Positions 1 to 5,610 of a stretch of 5,650 bases of DNA are shown here, one piece after another. A program made the position numbers and the translations under genes. Source of the DNA: Myxococcales bacterium (lineage in GTDB: Bacteria; Myxococcota_A; Polyangia; Palsa-1104). The notes under the pieces are model-generated. The model searched no databases, was not told the origin of the DNA, and saw only the letters and a list, made by a program, of their open reading frames with translations. Numbering within the stretch: the stretch's first letter is position 1; each line of letters opens with the position of its first letter. The DNA is taken from positions 425-6,074 of the forward strand of contig JAHFDU010000177.1 in the NCBI GenBank assembly GCA_023248835.1, in the 5' to 3' direction.

Positions 1-89
1 CGATAGGCGTGATCGGCCGCCGAATCGGTTCGCGCCGCAGCGACACTGGAAAGTAGTAATAGAACCACCGCTGCCCACGGCAGACACAA
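1..89 (-). CDS. Start of an exported protein with a signal peptide (partial, runs off the left edge)
   Basis: Reading the minus strand from a TTG at 89-87 gives a short N-terminus CLPWAAVVLLLLSSVAAA followed by RTDSAADHAY, open to the window edge. This is a textbook Sec signal peptide: a leucine/valine-rich core of about 12 residues, then small residues ending in an A-A-A site suited to signal peptidase I. A GGAGGT Shine-Dalgarno-like sequence at 98-93 lies 3 bases before the TTG, a slightly short spacing. No ATG or GTG in the same frame lies close by upstream; the frame stays open upstream through the palindromic repeat, including another TTG near 126-124, but that would place a charged repeat-encoded stretch before the signal peptide. 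The mature protein is not visible, so its function is unknown. It follows the DUF4175-like gene in the same orientation. The main doubt is that only about 29 codons are seen. Confidence 0.55.
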   Translation of the reverse strand, partial: MCLPWAAVVLLLLSSVAAARTDSAADHAY

Positions 90-92
90 ACC

Positions 93-98
93 ACCTCC
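93..98 (-). promoter_or_regulatory. Ribosome binding site for the signal-peptide gene
   Basis: GGAGGT on the minus strand closely matches the anti-Shine-Dalgarno complement and sits 3 bases before the proposed TTG start. It decides the choice of that weak start codon. Its first bases overlap the outer end of the palindromic repeat at 97-172, so folding of the palindrome in the mRNA could partly mask or expose it. Confidence 0.45.
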
Positions 99-172
99 GC
101 TCGCCCTGAGCTTGTCGAAGGGCAATTTTTTTGCGCCCTTCGACTGCGCTGCGCTGCGCTCAGGGTGAGCGG
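97..172. repeat. Large imperfect palindrome of the dispersed CTTCGAC/GTCGAAG type
   Basis: The left arm 97-123 and the right arm 135-172 are inverted copies. The inner 9-10 bases (GTCGAAGGGC at 114-123 and GCCCTTCGAC at 135-144) pair perfectly around an 11-base spacer rich in T. The outer 15 bases (97-111 with 158-172) pair with one mismatch. The arms differ in the linker: two bases (TT) on the left, but TGCGCTGCGCTGC on the right, which contains three tandem TGCGC units at 145-159. The core is a type seen dispersed in intergenic regions of many bacterial genomes (recalled, not searched); when read through it gives peptides like PFDKLRA. It fills most of the gap between the DUF4175-like gene and the signal-peptide gene. 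It is not a standard intrinsic terminator, because the T tract lies in the loop rather than after the stem. Confidence 0.8.
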
Positions 173-205
173 TTTTGCAGCGACAGCCTTGGACCGCGCC
201 TAGTC

Positions 206-3193
206 TCATTTCGCCAATTCCTCATAGTAGCGTTTCACTTTTTCTTCATAATGTGCCGGCGCTTTTCGCTTCATCGCCTCGAGCAGATCCTGACGAAACG
301 CTTTGGGCGCCTGATATTCTTCGGCGCCCGGGATGCGCACCGGCTCCTTGTCCATGCCGCTTCGGCCCGACTGACGCTGTCGCTCCGATTTTTGCGCATC
401 GGAAAGCTTGTTGAGCTCCGACAGCGCCTGCTCCTGCTGACGCACAGCGCGGCGTGCGTTGTGACCGCGCAGTTCGTTTTCTGCGCTCTTCATGTGGCCA
501 CCCGCCTGCTTAAGTCCGCGCGCCGCTTCGTCGCCTCCGCTCGGGCGCGACTGCCCCGACTTGGCCTTTCCCAGCTCTTCGGCCATCTCGCCGGCCTGTT
601 TCTCTAGCGCTGCTTGGCGCCGCGAAAGCTCGTCGAGTTGGCGCTCTACGGCGGGCGAAGGCTTGGGCGCCTGCCGCGATGCTGCGTCGAGTTGGCGCGC
701 GATTTCCGCCAGCTCTTGCGCGCTTTTCTCGACGTGCTGGCGCGATTCCGCATTCGGTTTGCGGGCGAAACGCTCTTGCATCTGCATCTCGTCGCCAAGC
801 TGGCGCAGTTTGTCGCGCGACTCTTCGCTGAGCTGTCTGGCGTCGTCGAGATCCGGCTCTTTGAGCAATTTCTCAAGACTGTCGAGCTGTTTTTTTTCGC
901 GCTCGATGCGCTGGTGCGCGCTCGACTGCGGAGACAGATCGCGCTCGGCTGCCTCCAGCTCTTTCTTGGCTTCGCCCACTTTCTTATTGGCGCGAGCAAG
1001 CTCGGCCTTGGTCTTTTCATCGAGCGCGTCGGTCTTGGCTTGGGCTTGATGCAAACTCTCGGTCTCGTGCGACAGATCGCCCTCGTCTTTGGCCAGATCG
1101 CTGATGCGGTTTTCAAGTTCGGCTTGCGCCTGATCTTCCGGCGACATTCTGCCCTGACGATACGAGTTCATGTCGCTGTCGAGCGATTTTTCCAAGTCGT
1201 CGAGCGACTTCTTGATGCGGTCAAGTTGCGCCATCGCCTGCGACATGTCACCCGAACCGAGCTGTTTTTTGAGCTCGGCCAGCTCCTCTTGCAAACCGCG
1301 ATTCTTGATCGCTTCGCGATTCAAATATTCGGTCGGCAGTTCGCTCGCCAAGCGCGCGGCCTTCGATTGTAACTCCGCCATGCGTCGCTCAAGTTGAGCG
1401 AGCTGCCGCTCGATTTCGCGCTTCACCGCGTCGGACGGATGGGCGGCGTACTGCTTCATCAGCTCGCGCAAGTGCTGTTCCGCCTCTTTCATCTGCGCGC
1501 TTATCTGCGAAAGCTCTTCGAGTCGCGCGCGATTTGAGAGATCGTCGAGCGCGATGACGTCGCGTTCCAATTCGCTGACAATGTCGCGGCTTATCGAGAT
1601 CACTCCACGTGCTTCGTCGCGCGGATGATTGGGAACCGCCAGCCGGCGCCGCACTTCGACGAGAAAATTTCCCTCGTGATCGACCTGATGGCCGAGGCGC
1701 TGATGCATTTCGGCGATCACCTGGAAGAGTCGCCCTTTTTTGGTGAGCGCTTCGATCCGAGTAAACAGTGGCATCATCTCTTCGGCACGGGCGTGGAGCG
1801 GAGAAAAAGTTTGCACCGCCCGCCCAACGTCGTTGTCGGCCTCCAGCCGATCGGCCAGATGTGAAAGCGCGCGCTCACGCAGCGCTTCGATCTCCGCGAA
1901 CTTGAGCGCGCGATCGCCCGCCGGATCGTGTTTGCCAAGGTAGAAAGTGCGGGAGCGACCCACTTGCGCTGCCGGCACCGTGTCGTTGTCTTTGGCCTCA
2001 AGATAATAGGAGACACGACTGCCGGAGGGGGCTTCGATCTCGGTCACATCCCAGACGAATTTGTCGCTGACGTGGCGCGCGCCATCGTCGACGTGCTTGA
2101 GCAGCTGTCGATGCGGCGCTCCACTTCCGACCTGCCACACCAACTCAACATCGGAAAGCCCATAGTCGTCCTGCACCGAATAGCCGAGTTCGATCGGACG
2201 ACTGCCATCGAGCTCGCCTTCGGGTGGCGCATACAATTCCACTTCCGGCGGGCGATCGATTTCGAGCTCGATGCGGTGCGGCTCCGGCTCGGCGACGCGC
2301 CGGCCAAAACGGCCGAGGACAAAACGATAACGGCCGCGCTGCCTGACGGTGAAATGGGCGCGCAGTGTTCGATCTTCGACGGTGGCTGCAATGTGCTGCG
2401 GATCATTTTGTCCCTCTTTGTCGAGGACAATTTCCGGTCGACCCGGAGCAATCAGCGCGGTTGCGGTGATTTCAACGTTGGTCCCAGGCAGCGCCAGAAT
2501 CTGCCCAGTGCCGTCGCTGACTGCGCGCGGCGGCAGCTTGGTGTAGGCGGGGTAGGTGAGCAGCAACTTCAGGTCGGCAACAATCGGCTCTTTGGCCGCC
2601 TCGAGCGCCGGTGGGCCGGACAGTGCGAGCAGCGCCCGGCCAAGCCACAGCGGACGCCAGAACCCAAGAGCGAACGCCAAACCGGCGATCGCCGCAGCAA
2701 CAACCAGTGCACGTTTTTTTTCGCGTCTGAGATCGATGAGTTTTTGTGTCTCTTGGACGTCAATCGTCCGTTCCACTCGCACCTGCAGCGCAGCGATGAG
2801 TTCAGGCGAAACCCCCAGCACCAGCCCTTGGTCGAGCTCTTTTCCGAGCTCGAGGGCCGACAGCAGCTCGCTTTTTTGGGTGTCGCGCGAAAGCAGCAAC
2901 TGCGCCACCTGTTCGTCGCCCGAAAATTGATTCCACCCGCGACGCAACCGCGACGCTGCCCAAACGAGCGCGAGCACCGAAACGATACCCGCGACCGCCC
3001 GCCACGGCACCACTGGAAACGTCGCCGCGCCCGCGAGTACAAAAAATGCCGCGCATGCAATCACCAACCCGGCGAGAGTGATTTGAACGAGCAGCAGTCG
3101 AGCACGCAGCCGCCACCGCGCCGCGCGCAAGAATTGATCGACCGCCCGACTCTCACTCGACAGAGACACTCTTGCCTGATCTTGCCTGACCAT
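206..3193 (-). CDS. DUF4175-like membrane-anchored periplasmic coiled-coil protein
   Basis: The frame is open from 3283 (1025 codons), but the start is placed at Met31 (3193), giving 995 residues: the preceding 30 codons are low-complexity (HRAHRAHRGG) and not protein-like. In 1025-residue numbering, hydrophobic segments lie at about 62-87, 93-111 and 191-209, flanked by RWRLRARL, SRLRRGW and LRREKKR, which places the N-terminus and the 112-190 loop in the cytoplasm and the ~815-residue remainder in the periplasm. Residues ~235-345 and ~353-455 look like beta-sandwich domains (TYPAYTKLPP; QDDYGLSDVELVW). Residues ~460-980 are charged heptad-rich coiled coil (EREKKQLDSLEKLLKEP). The tail has a tyrosine/proline pattern (PVRIPGAEEY, APAHYEEKVKRYYEELAK) that I associate with this family's C-terminus. 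The family's biochemical role is unknown; a structural or envelope role is inferred. It is divergent from the FHA regulator and followed by the signal-peptide gene. Confidence 0.85.
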   Translation of the reverse strand: MVRQDQARVSLSSESRAVDQFLRAARWRLRARLLLVQITLAGLVIACAAFFVLAGAATFPVVPWRAVAGIVSVLALVWAASRLRRGWNQFSGDEQVAQLLLSRDTQKSELLSALELGKELDQGLVLGVSPELIAALQVRVERTIDVQETQKLIDLRREKKRALVVAAAIAGLAFALGFWRPLWLGRALLALSGPPALEAAKEPIVADLKLLLTYPAYTKLPPRAVSDGTGQILALPGTNVEITATALIAPGRPEIVLDKEGQNDPQHIAATVEDRTLRAHFTVRQRGRYRFVLGRFGRRVAEPEPHRIELEIDRPPEVELYAPPEGELDGSRPIELGYSVQDDYGLSDVELVWQVGSGAPHRQLLKHVDDGARHVSDKFVWDVTEIEAPSGSRVSYYLEAKDNDTVPAAQVGRSRTFYLGKHDPAGDRALKFAEIEALRERALSHLADRLEADNDVGRAVQTFSPLHARAEEMMPLFTRIEALTKKGRLFQVIAEMHQRLGHQVDHEGNFLVEVRRRLAVPNHPRDEARGVISISRDIVSELERDVIALDDLSNRARLEELSQISAQMKEAEQHLRELMKQYAAHPSDAVKREIERQLAQLERRMAELQSKAARLASELPTEYLNREAIKNRGLQEELAELKKQLGSGDMSQAMAQLDRIKKSLDDLEKSLDSDMNSYRQGRMSPEDQAQAELENRISDLAKDEGDLSHETESLHQAQAKTDALDEKTKAELARANKKVGEAKKELEAAERDLSPQSSAHQRIEREKKQLDSLEKLLKEPDLDDARQLSEESRDKLRQLGDEMQMQERFARKPNAESRQHVEKSAQELAEIARQLDAASRQAPKPSPAVERQLDELSRRQAALEKQAGEMAEELGKAKSGQSRPSGGDEAARGLKQAGGHMKSAENELRGHNARRAVRQQEQALSELNKLSDAQKSERQRQSGRSGMDKEPVRIPGAEEYQAPKAFRQDLLEAMKRKAPAHYEEKVKRYYEELAK
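3170..3189. repeat. Perfect 10-bp tandem duplication at the 5' end of the DUF4175-like gene
   Basis: TCTTGCCTGA occurs at 3170-3179 and again immediately at 3180-3189. On the coding (minus) strand it lies just after the preferred start codon and encodes the repetitive residues VRQDQAR. The unit is not a multiple of three, so gain or loss of one copy would shift the frame between the start codon and the rest of the gene. Confidence 0.8.
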
Positions 3194-3212
3194 CCGCCTA
3201 GTGCAAGTGCAA

Positions 3213-3230
3213 CCGCCGCGATGAGCGCGA
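3213..3230. repeat. Direct repeat, copy 1 (the second copy spans the start codon of the FHA regulator)
   Basis: CCGCCGCGATGAGCGCGA at 3213-3230 matches CCGCCTCGATGAGCGCGA at 3402-3419 at 17 of 18 positions. The second copy covers the ATG of the regulator at 3410. The repeats are in the same orientation, 189 bases apart. Confidence 0.7.
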
Positions 3231-3244
3231 TGAGCGCGATGAGT
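3218..3244. repeat. Three tandem 9-bp repeats (GCGATGAGC) in the divergent intergenic region
   Basis: Units at 3218-3226, 3227-3235 and 3236-3244 are identical except that the last base of the third is T rather than C. If the upstream frame of the DUF4175-like gene were translated, they would give H-R-A repeats. On the plus strand they read as tandem Met-Ser-Ala codons, the same as the first three codons of the regulator at 3410. Confidence 0.85.
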
Positions 3245-3270
3245 GGTTGCTCCTGCCGCCTTGCCGAGGG

Positions 3271-3276
3271 ATAATA
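3271..3276 (-). promoter_or_regulatory. Possible -10 element for the DUF4175-like gene
   Basis: The minus strand reads TATTAT, matching the sigma70-type -10 hexamer at five of six positions in otherwise GC-rich DNA. It would start a transcript near 3264, giving a leader of about 70 bases before the preferred start at 3193 and excluding the upstream start at 3283. No good -35 hexamer is visible 16-18 bases upstream, so this remains a weak call. Confidence 0.25.
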
Positions 3277-3315
3277 GAAACATGAAGTTCGCACGAATTA
3301 CTGCTCAACTGGATA

Positions 3316-3329
3316 TTTGCACGGGCAAA
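3316..3329. promoter_or_regulatory. Small perfect inverted repeat, possible operator
   Basis: TTTGC (3316-3320), a 4-base spacer ACGG, then GCAAA (3325-3329) form a perfect 5-bp dyad about 80 bases before the regulator gene and about 125 bases before the preferred DUF4175-like start. Its place in a divergent promoter region would suit a dimeric binding protein, such as the regulator itself, but a 10-bp dyad can arise by chance. Confidence 0.25.
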
Positions 3330-3395
3330 CCCCGCATTCGGAATTTGCGCTTTCCGGTTTCCCGTCTGCTTGGGAGCACTCCCTTTGTCTTCGGC

Positions 3396-3401
3396 TATGA
3401 T
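3396..3401 (+). promoter_or_regulatory. Possible -10 element directly before the FHA regulator (leaderless transcript?)
   Basis: TATGAT matches the -10 consensus at five of six positions and ends 8 bases before the ATG at 3410, so transcription would begin at or next to the start codon. The nearest -35-like sequence (TTGGGA at 3370-3375) is 20 bases away, which is too far to be convincing. There is no Shine-Dalgarno sequence, which fits a leaderless start but does not prove one. Confidence 0.25.
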
Positions 3402-3419
3402 CCGCCTCGATGAGCGCGA
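3402..3419. repeat. Direct repeat, copy 2, over the FHA regulator start codon
   Basis: This is the partner of the copy at 3213-3230, differing only at one base (T at 3407 in place of G). It covers the last 8 bases before the regulator's ATG and its first codons. Confidence 0.7.
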
Positions 3420-4804
3420 CACTTATCGACGAACGCGTGATTACCACCATTTTTGATGGATCGCGGCCGACGGCGCGGCACTTGCGCAAGAGCAAAGTTG
3501 TGGTGCTGACCGGCGCCGAGGTAGGCCGCGAGCTCGAGATCGTCAAGTCGCGCGTCACCGGTGGCCGCAGCGTCGTCAATGATCTGGTACTCAGCGACAA
3601 GGCGATTTCCGGCACTCATTTTGAGATTGTCGCCCAGGATGACGGCTATCGCTTGCGCGATTTGGATTCGACCAACGGCATCCATTGCGGCGATCTGCGC
3701 GTGCGCGATGTGACCTTGCGGCCTGGGCTGCAATTTCGAGTCGGCCACAGCGAATTGCGCTTTGTCCCGACGGAAGAGATCGTCGAGATCGCGCTTTCGC
3801 AAGACGACCGTTTTGGCGGCGTCATCGGAACATCGCTGCGCATGCGCGAGATATTTGCAACCTTGGAAAAAGTGGCGCCTTCGGATTTGACTGTTCTGCT
3901 GACTGGAGAGACCGGCAGCGGCAAGGAGCGAGTTGCGCGCGCGCTACATCGTGCTTCCCCGCGCAGCGCCAAGCCGTTTGTCGTCCTCGACTGCGGTGCG
4001 ATTCCGAAAGACCTCATCGAATCGATTTTGTTTGGCCACGAAAAAGGTTCGTTTACTGGCGCCGCCGGGCAGCACCGTGGCTGTTTCGAGCAGGCGCACG
4101 GTGGGACGATTTTTCTCGACGAGATCGGCGAACTCGACCTGGCGCTCCAGCCCAAGCTATTGCGGGTGCTCGAGAACCACGAGCTCAAGCGCGTCGGCGG
4201 CGAGCACACCATTCACGTCGACGTCCGAGTGGTGGCGGCGACCAATCGCGATCTGCGCGCCATGGTCGCCGCGAGCACGTTCCGTGAAGATCTTTATTTT
4301 CGTCTCTCGGTGATCCAGCTCGAACTGCCGCCGCTGCGCGAACGTCGCCAAGACATCGAGCCTCTCGCGCTTGTGCTTCTCCATGACCTTTGCGAAAAAC
4401 GTCGTGCTGCGGGGGGGCCGGTACTGGCCTTTTCTCCTGAGGCGCTGGAGCTGCTGCGGCAGCATTCGTGGCCTGGAAATGTGCGCGAGCTCAAGAATGT
4501 GATCGAGCGTGCCGCGTCGCTGTGCGAAGGAACGGTCATCAAGCGCGACGATCTGGTTCTTAGCCGTTCGGAGAAGGCGAACACCCACGGCTCGGTGCCG
4601 CCCTATGCGTTGATGTCCGATCTCAGCTTCAAAGAAGCCAAACAGCAAGTGGTTGATCATTTTGAGGTTGTTTACCTAAAAGCGCTGCTCGATCGCCACG
4701 ATCGAAATATCACTCGCTCGGCGAACGAGGCCGGCCTTACTCGTTACCATCTGCGCGAGCTGCTCAAACGTCACGGTCTCGCCAGTCCGCGTGATGTGGA
4801 GTGA
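3410..4804 (+). CDS. FHA-domain sigma54-dependent transcriptional activator (bacterial enhancer-binding protein)
   Basis: This 464-residue protein should bind DNA upstream of sigma54 promoters and use ATP hydrolysis to open the promoter complex. Residues ~30-118 form an FHA domain, a phosphothreonine reader, with GR at 52-53, SGTH at 67-70 and DLDSTNG at 84-90. The AAA+ core (~136-370) shows Walker A GETGSGKE (166-173), the sigma54-contact loop as GSFTGA (213-218; usual form GAFTGA), Walker B GGTIFLDEIGEL (231-242), sensor I VAATNRDL (275-282), the arginine-finger region FREDLYFRLS (291-300) and WPGNVRELKN (354-363). A Fis-type helix-turn-helix ends the protein (~420-457). It has no receiver, GAF or PAS domain, so input is presumably Ser/Thr phosphorylation of a partner or of itself. 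The start is fixed by an in-frame TGA at 3398-3400, and ATG 3410 is the first possible start. No Shine-Dalgarno is visible. Family assignment is firm; the targets are unknown. Confidence 0.95.
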   Translation: MSATLIDERVITTIFDGSRPTARHLRKSKVVVLTGAEVGRELEIVKSRVTGGRSVVNDLVLSDKAISGTHFEIVAQDDGYRLRDLDSTNGIHCGDLRVRDVTLRPGLQFRVGHSELRFVPTEEIVEIALSQDDRFGGVIGTSLRMREIFATLEKVAPSDLTVLLTGETGSGKERVARALHRASPRSAKPFVVLDCGAIPKDLIESILFGHEKGSFTGAAGQHRGCFEQAHGGTIFLDEIGELDLALQPKLLRVLENHELKRVGGEHTIHVDVRVVAATNRDLRAMVAASTFREDLYFRLSVIQLELPPLRERRQDIEPLALVLLHDLCEKRRAAGGPVLAFSPEALELLRQHSWPGNVRELKNVIERAASLCEGTVIKRDDLVLSRSEKANTHGSVPPYALMSDLSFKEAKQQVVDHFEVVYLKALLDRHDRNITRSANEAGLTRYHLRELLKRHGLASPRDVE

Positions 4805-5610
4805 GTGACGTCTTTGCGCTGACGTCGGCGTCACGCAGTTTTTTTGCCGCCGCGGCTCGTCGTGCTGCCGTCGAGCTTGGCCTGTTTTCGGCCCTGCCCT
4901 GTTCTGACCAAGAATTGGCAGAGCGGCTCGGCTTGCCTTCGCCACGACTGCGCCCGTTGGTGCGCGCGCTACGCAAAGAGGGGCTGCTCGACCCAGCAGC
5001 AGCGCTGAGTGCTGCTGCCCGAGTGAGCGACGAGGGGTGGGGACGCCTCGGCGAAGTCATCCGCCGCGATCGCCCACTTGATACCACCGCCTACACCTGC
5101 AGCTGGCATGAGCATCTCAGTCAAGCCGGTGAAGCGGCGGCCAAAGAGCTGGCGCCGTGGCTATTCGAGCTTGATAGTTCGCACACGCTGCTCGATCTCG
5201 GCGGCGGACTTGGCACCTATGCGCGTCCGTTTGCGGCGCTGGGAGGTCGCGCCACAGTGGTTGATCGGTCTGAGATCGTCGCGCAAGCCAAGAGCGCTGC
5301 CGGAGTCACTTTTGTCGCCGACGATATTTTTCACACCGACCTCGACGGATTCGGCGTGGTTCTGCTCTCGAACGTGCTTCACTTGTACGGTGCCCACGAG
5401 TGCGCGCAACTGTGCATGCGGGCACGACAACTCGGCCACAGTGTCGTGGTCAAGGATTTTGATCTCGCCTCGTCAGCGGGAACGTGGTTTGCGGTCAATA
5501 TGGCACTTTACACCGAGGCTGGCGATGTCCACGACTCGGCGCAAATTGCCGAGTGGCTGGGCGGCGCCGAAATAAAATCGCTCGGCGATCACGTGCTGAT
5601 TTGGAAATGA
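4801..5610 (+). CDS. Short SAM-dependent O-methyltransferase-like protein with N-terminal winged helix
   Basis: The 269-residue protein resembles the two-domain O-methyltransferases related to plant caffeate-type enzymes and bacterial hydroxyneurosporene methyltransferase. Residues ~1-65 match the winged-helix dimerisation domain (AAVELGLFSALPCSDQELAE, then LVRALRKEGLLD). The SAM-binding glycine loop is LLDLGGGLGTYA (130-141), with a likely ribose-binding acidic residue D155 in VVDRS and a further DD at 174-175. NVLHLYGAHE (191-200) aligns with the family's LHDW motif, keeping a candidate catalytic histidine (H194) but not D-W. Family members are usually about 330-350 residues; this one is shorter, mainly between the two domains (~75-115). 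GTG at 4801 overlaps the regulator's stop by 4 bp, and an in-frame TGA at 4792-4794 rules out an upstream start, so translational coupling is likely. The substrate is unknown. Confidence 0.85.
   Translation: MSDVFALTSASRSFFAAAARRAAVELGLFSALPCSDQELAERLGLPSPRLRPLVRALRKEGLLDPAAALSAAARVSDEGWGRLGEVIRRDRPLDTTAYTCSWHEHLSQAGEAAAKELAPWLFELDSSHTLLDLGGGLGTYARPFAALGGRATVVDRSEIVAQAKSAAGVTFVADDIFHTDLDGFGVVLLSNVLHLYGAHECAQLCMRARQLGHSVVVKDFDLASSAGTWFAVNMALYTEAGDVHDSAQIAEWLGGAEIKSLGDHVLIWK

Noticed and set aside
97..144. Inner hairpin with a T-rich spacer read as an intrinsic terminator for the DUF4175-like gene
   Set aside because: The 7-T tract lies in the loop between the arms and becomes an A tract on the strand that would be transcribed, so it does not have the stem-then-U layout of a terminator.
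1928..3274. Open frame of 448 codons on the plus strand opposite the DUF4175-like gene
   Set aside because: It is fully antisense to a well-supported coding region, has low-complexity composition with no recognisable domain, and long antisense frames are expected in GC-rich coding DNA.
3194..3283. N-terminal extension of the DUF4175-like protein to the ATG at 3283
   Set aside because: The 30 added residues are repeat-derived, there is no Shine-Dalgarno before 3283, and a -10-like hexamer at 3271-3276 lies downstream of that ATG. It cannot be excluded.
3061..3294. Minus-strand 77-codon frame with a hydrophobic run (LIALIALIAAVALALGG) at the 9-bp repeats, resembling a membrane segment
   Set aside because: The hydrophobic run comes from translating the GCGATGAGC repeats in a second frame, the rest overlaps the DUF4175-like gene out of frame, and adding or removing one copy of the 10-bp tandem unit in the direction expected from a duplication does not join it to the main frame.
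3318..3340. Sigma54 promoter (GG-N10-GC) on the minus strand before the DUF4175-like gene
   Set aside because: One GG-N10-GC spacing exists and the -12 half resembles TTGCA, but the -24 half lacks the CAC of TGGCAC, so the match is at chance level.
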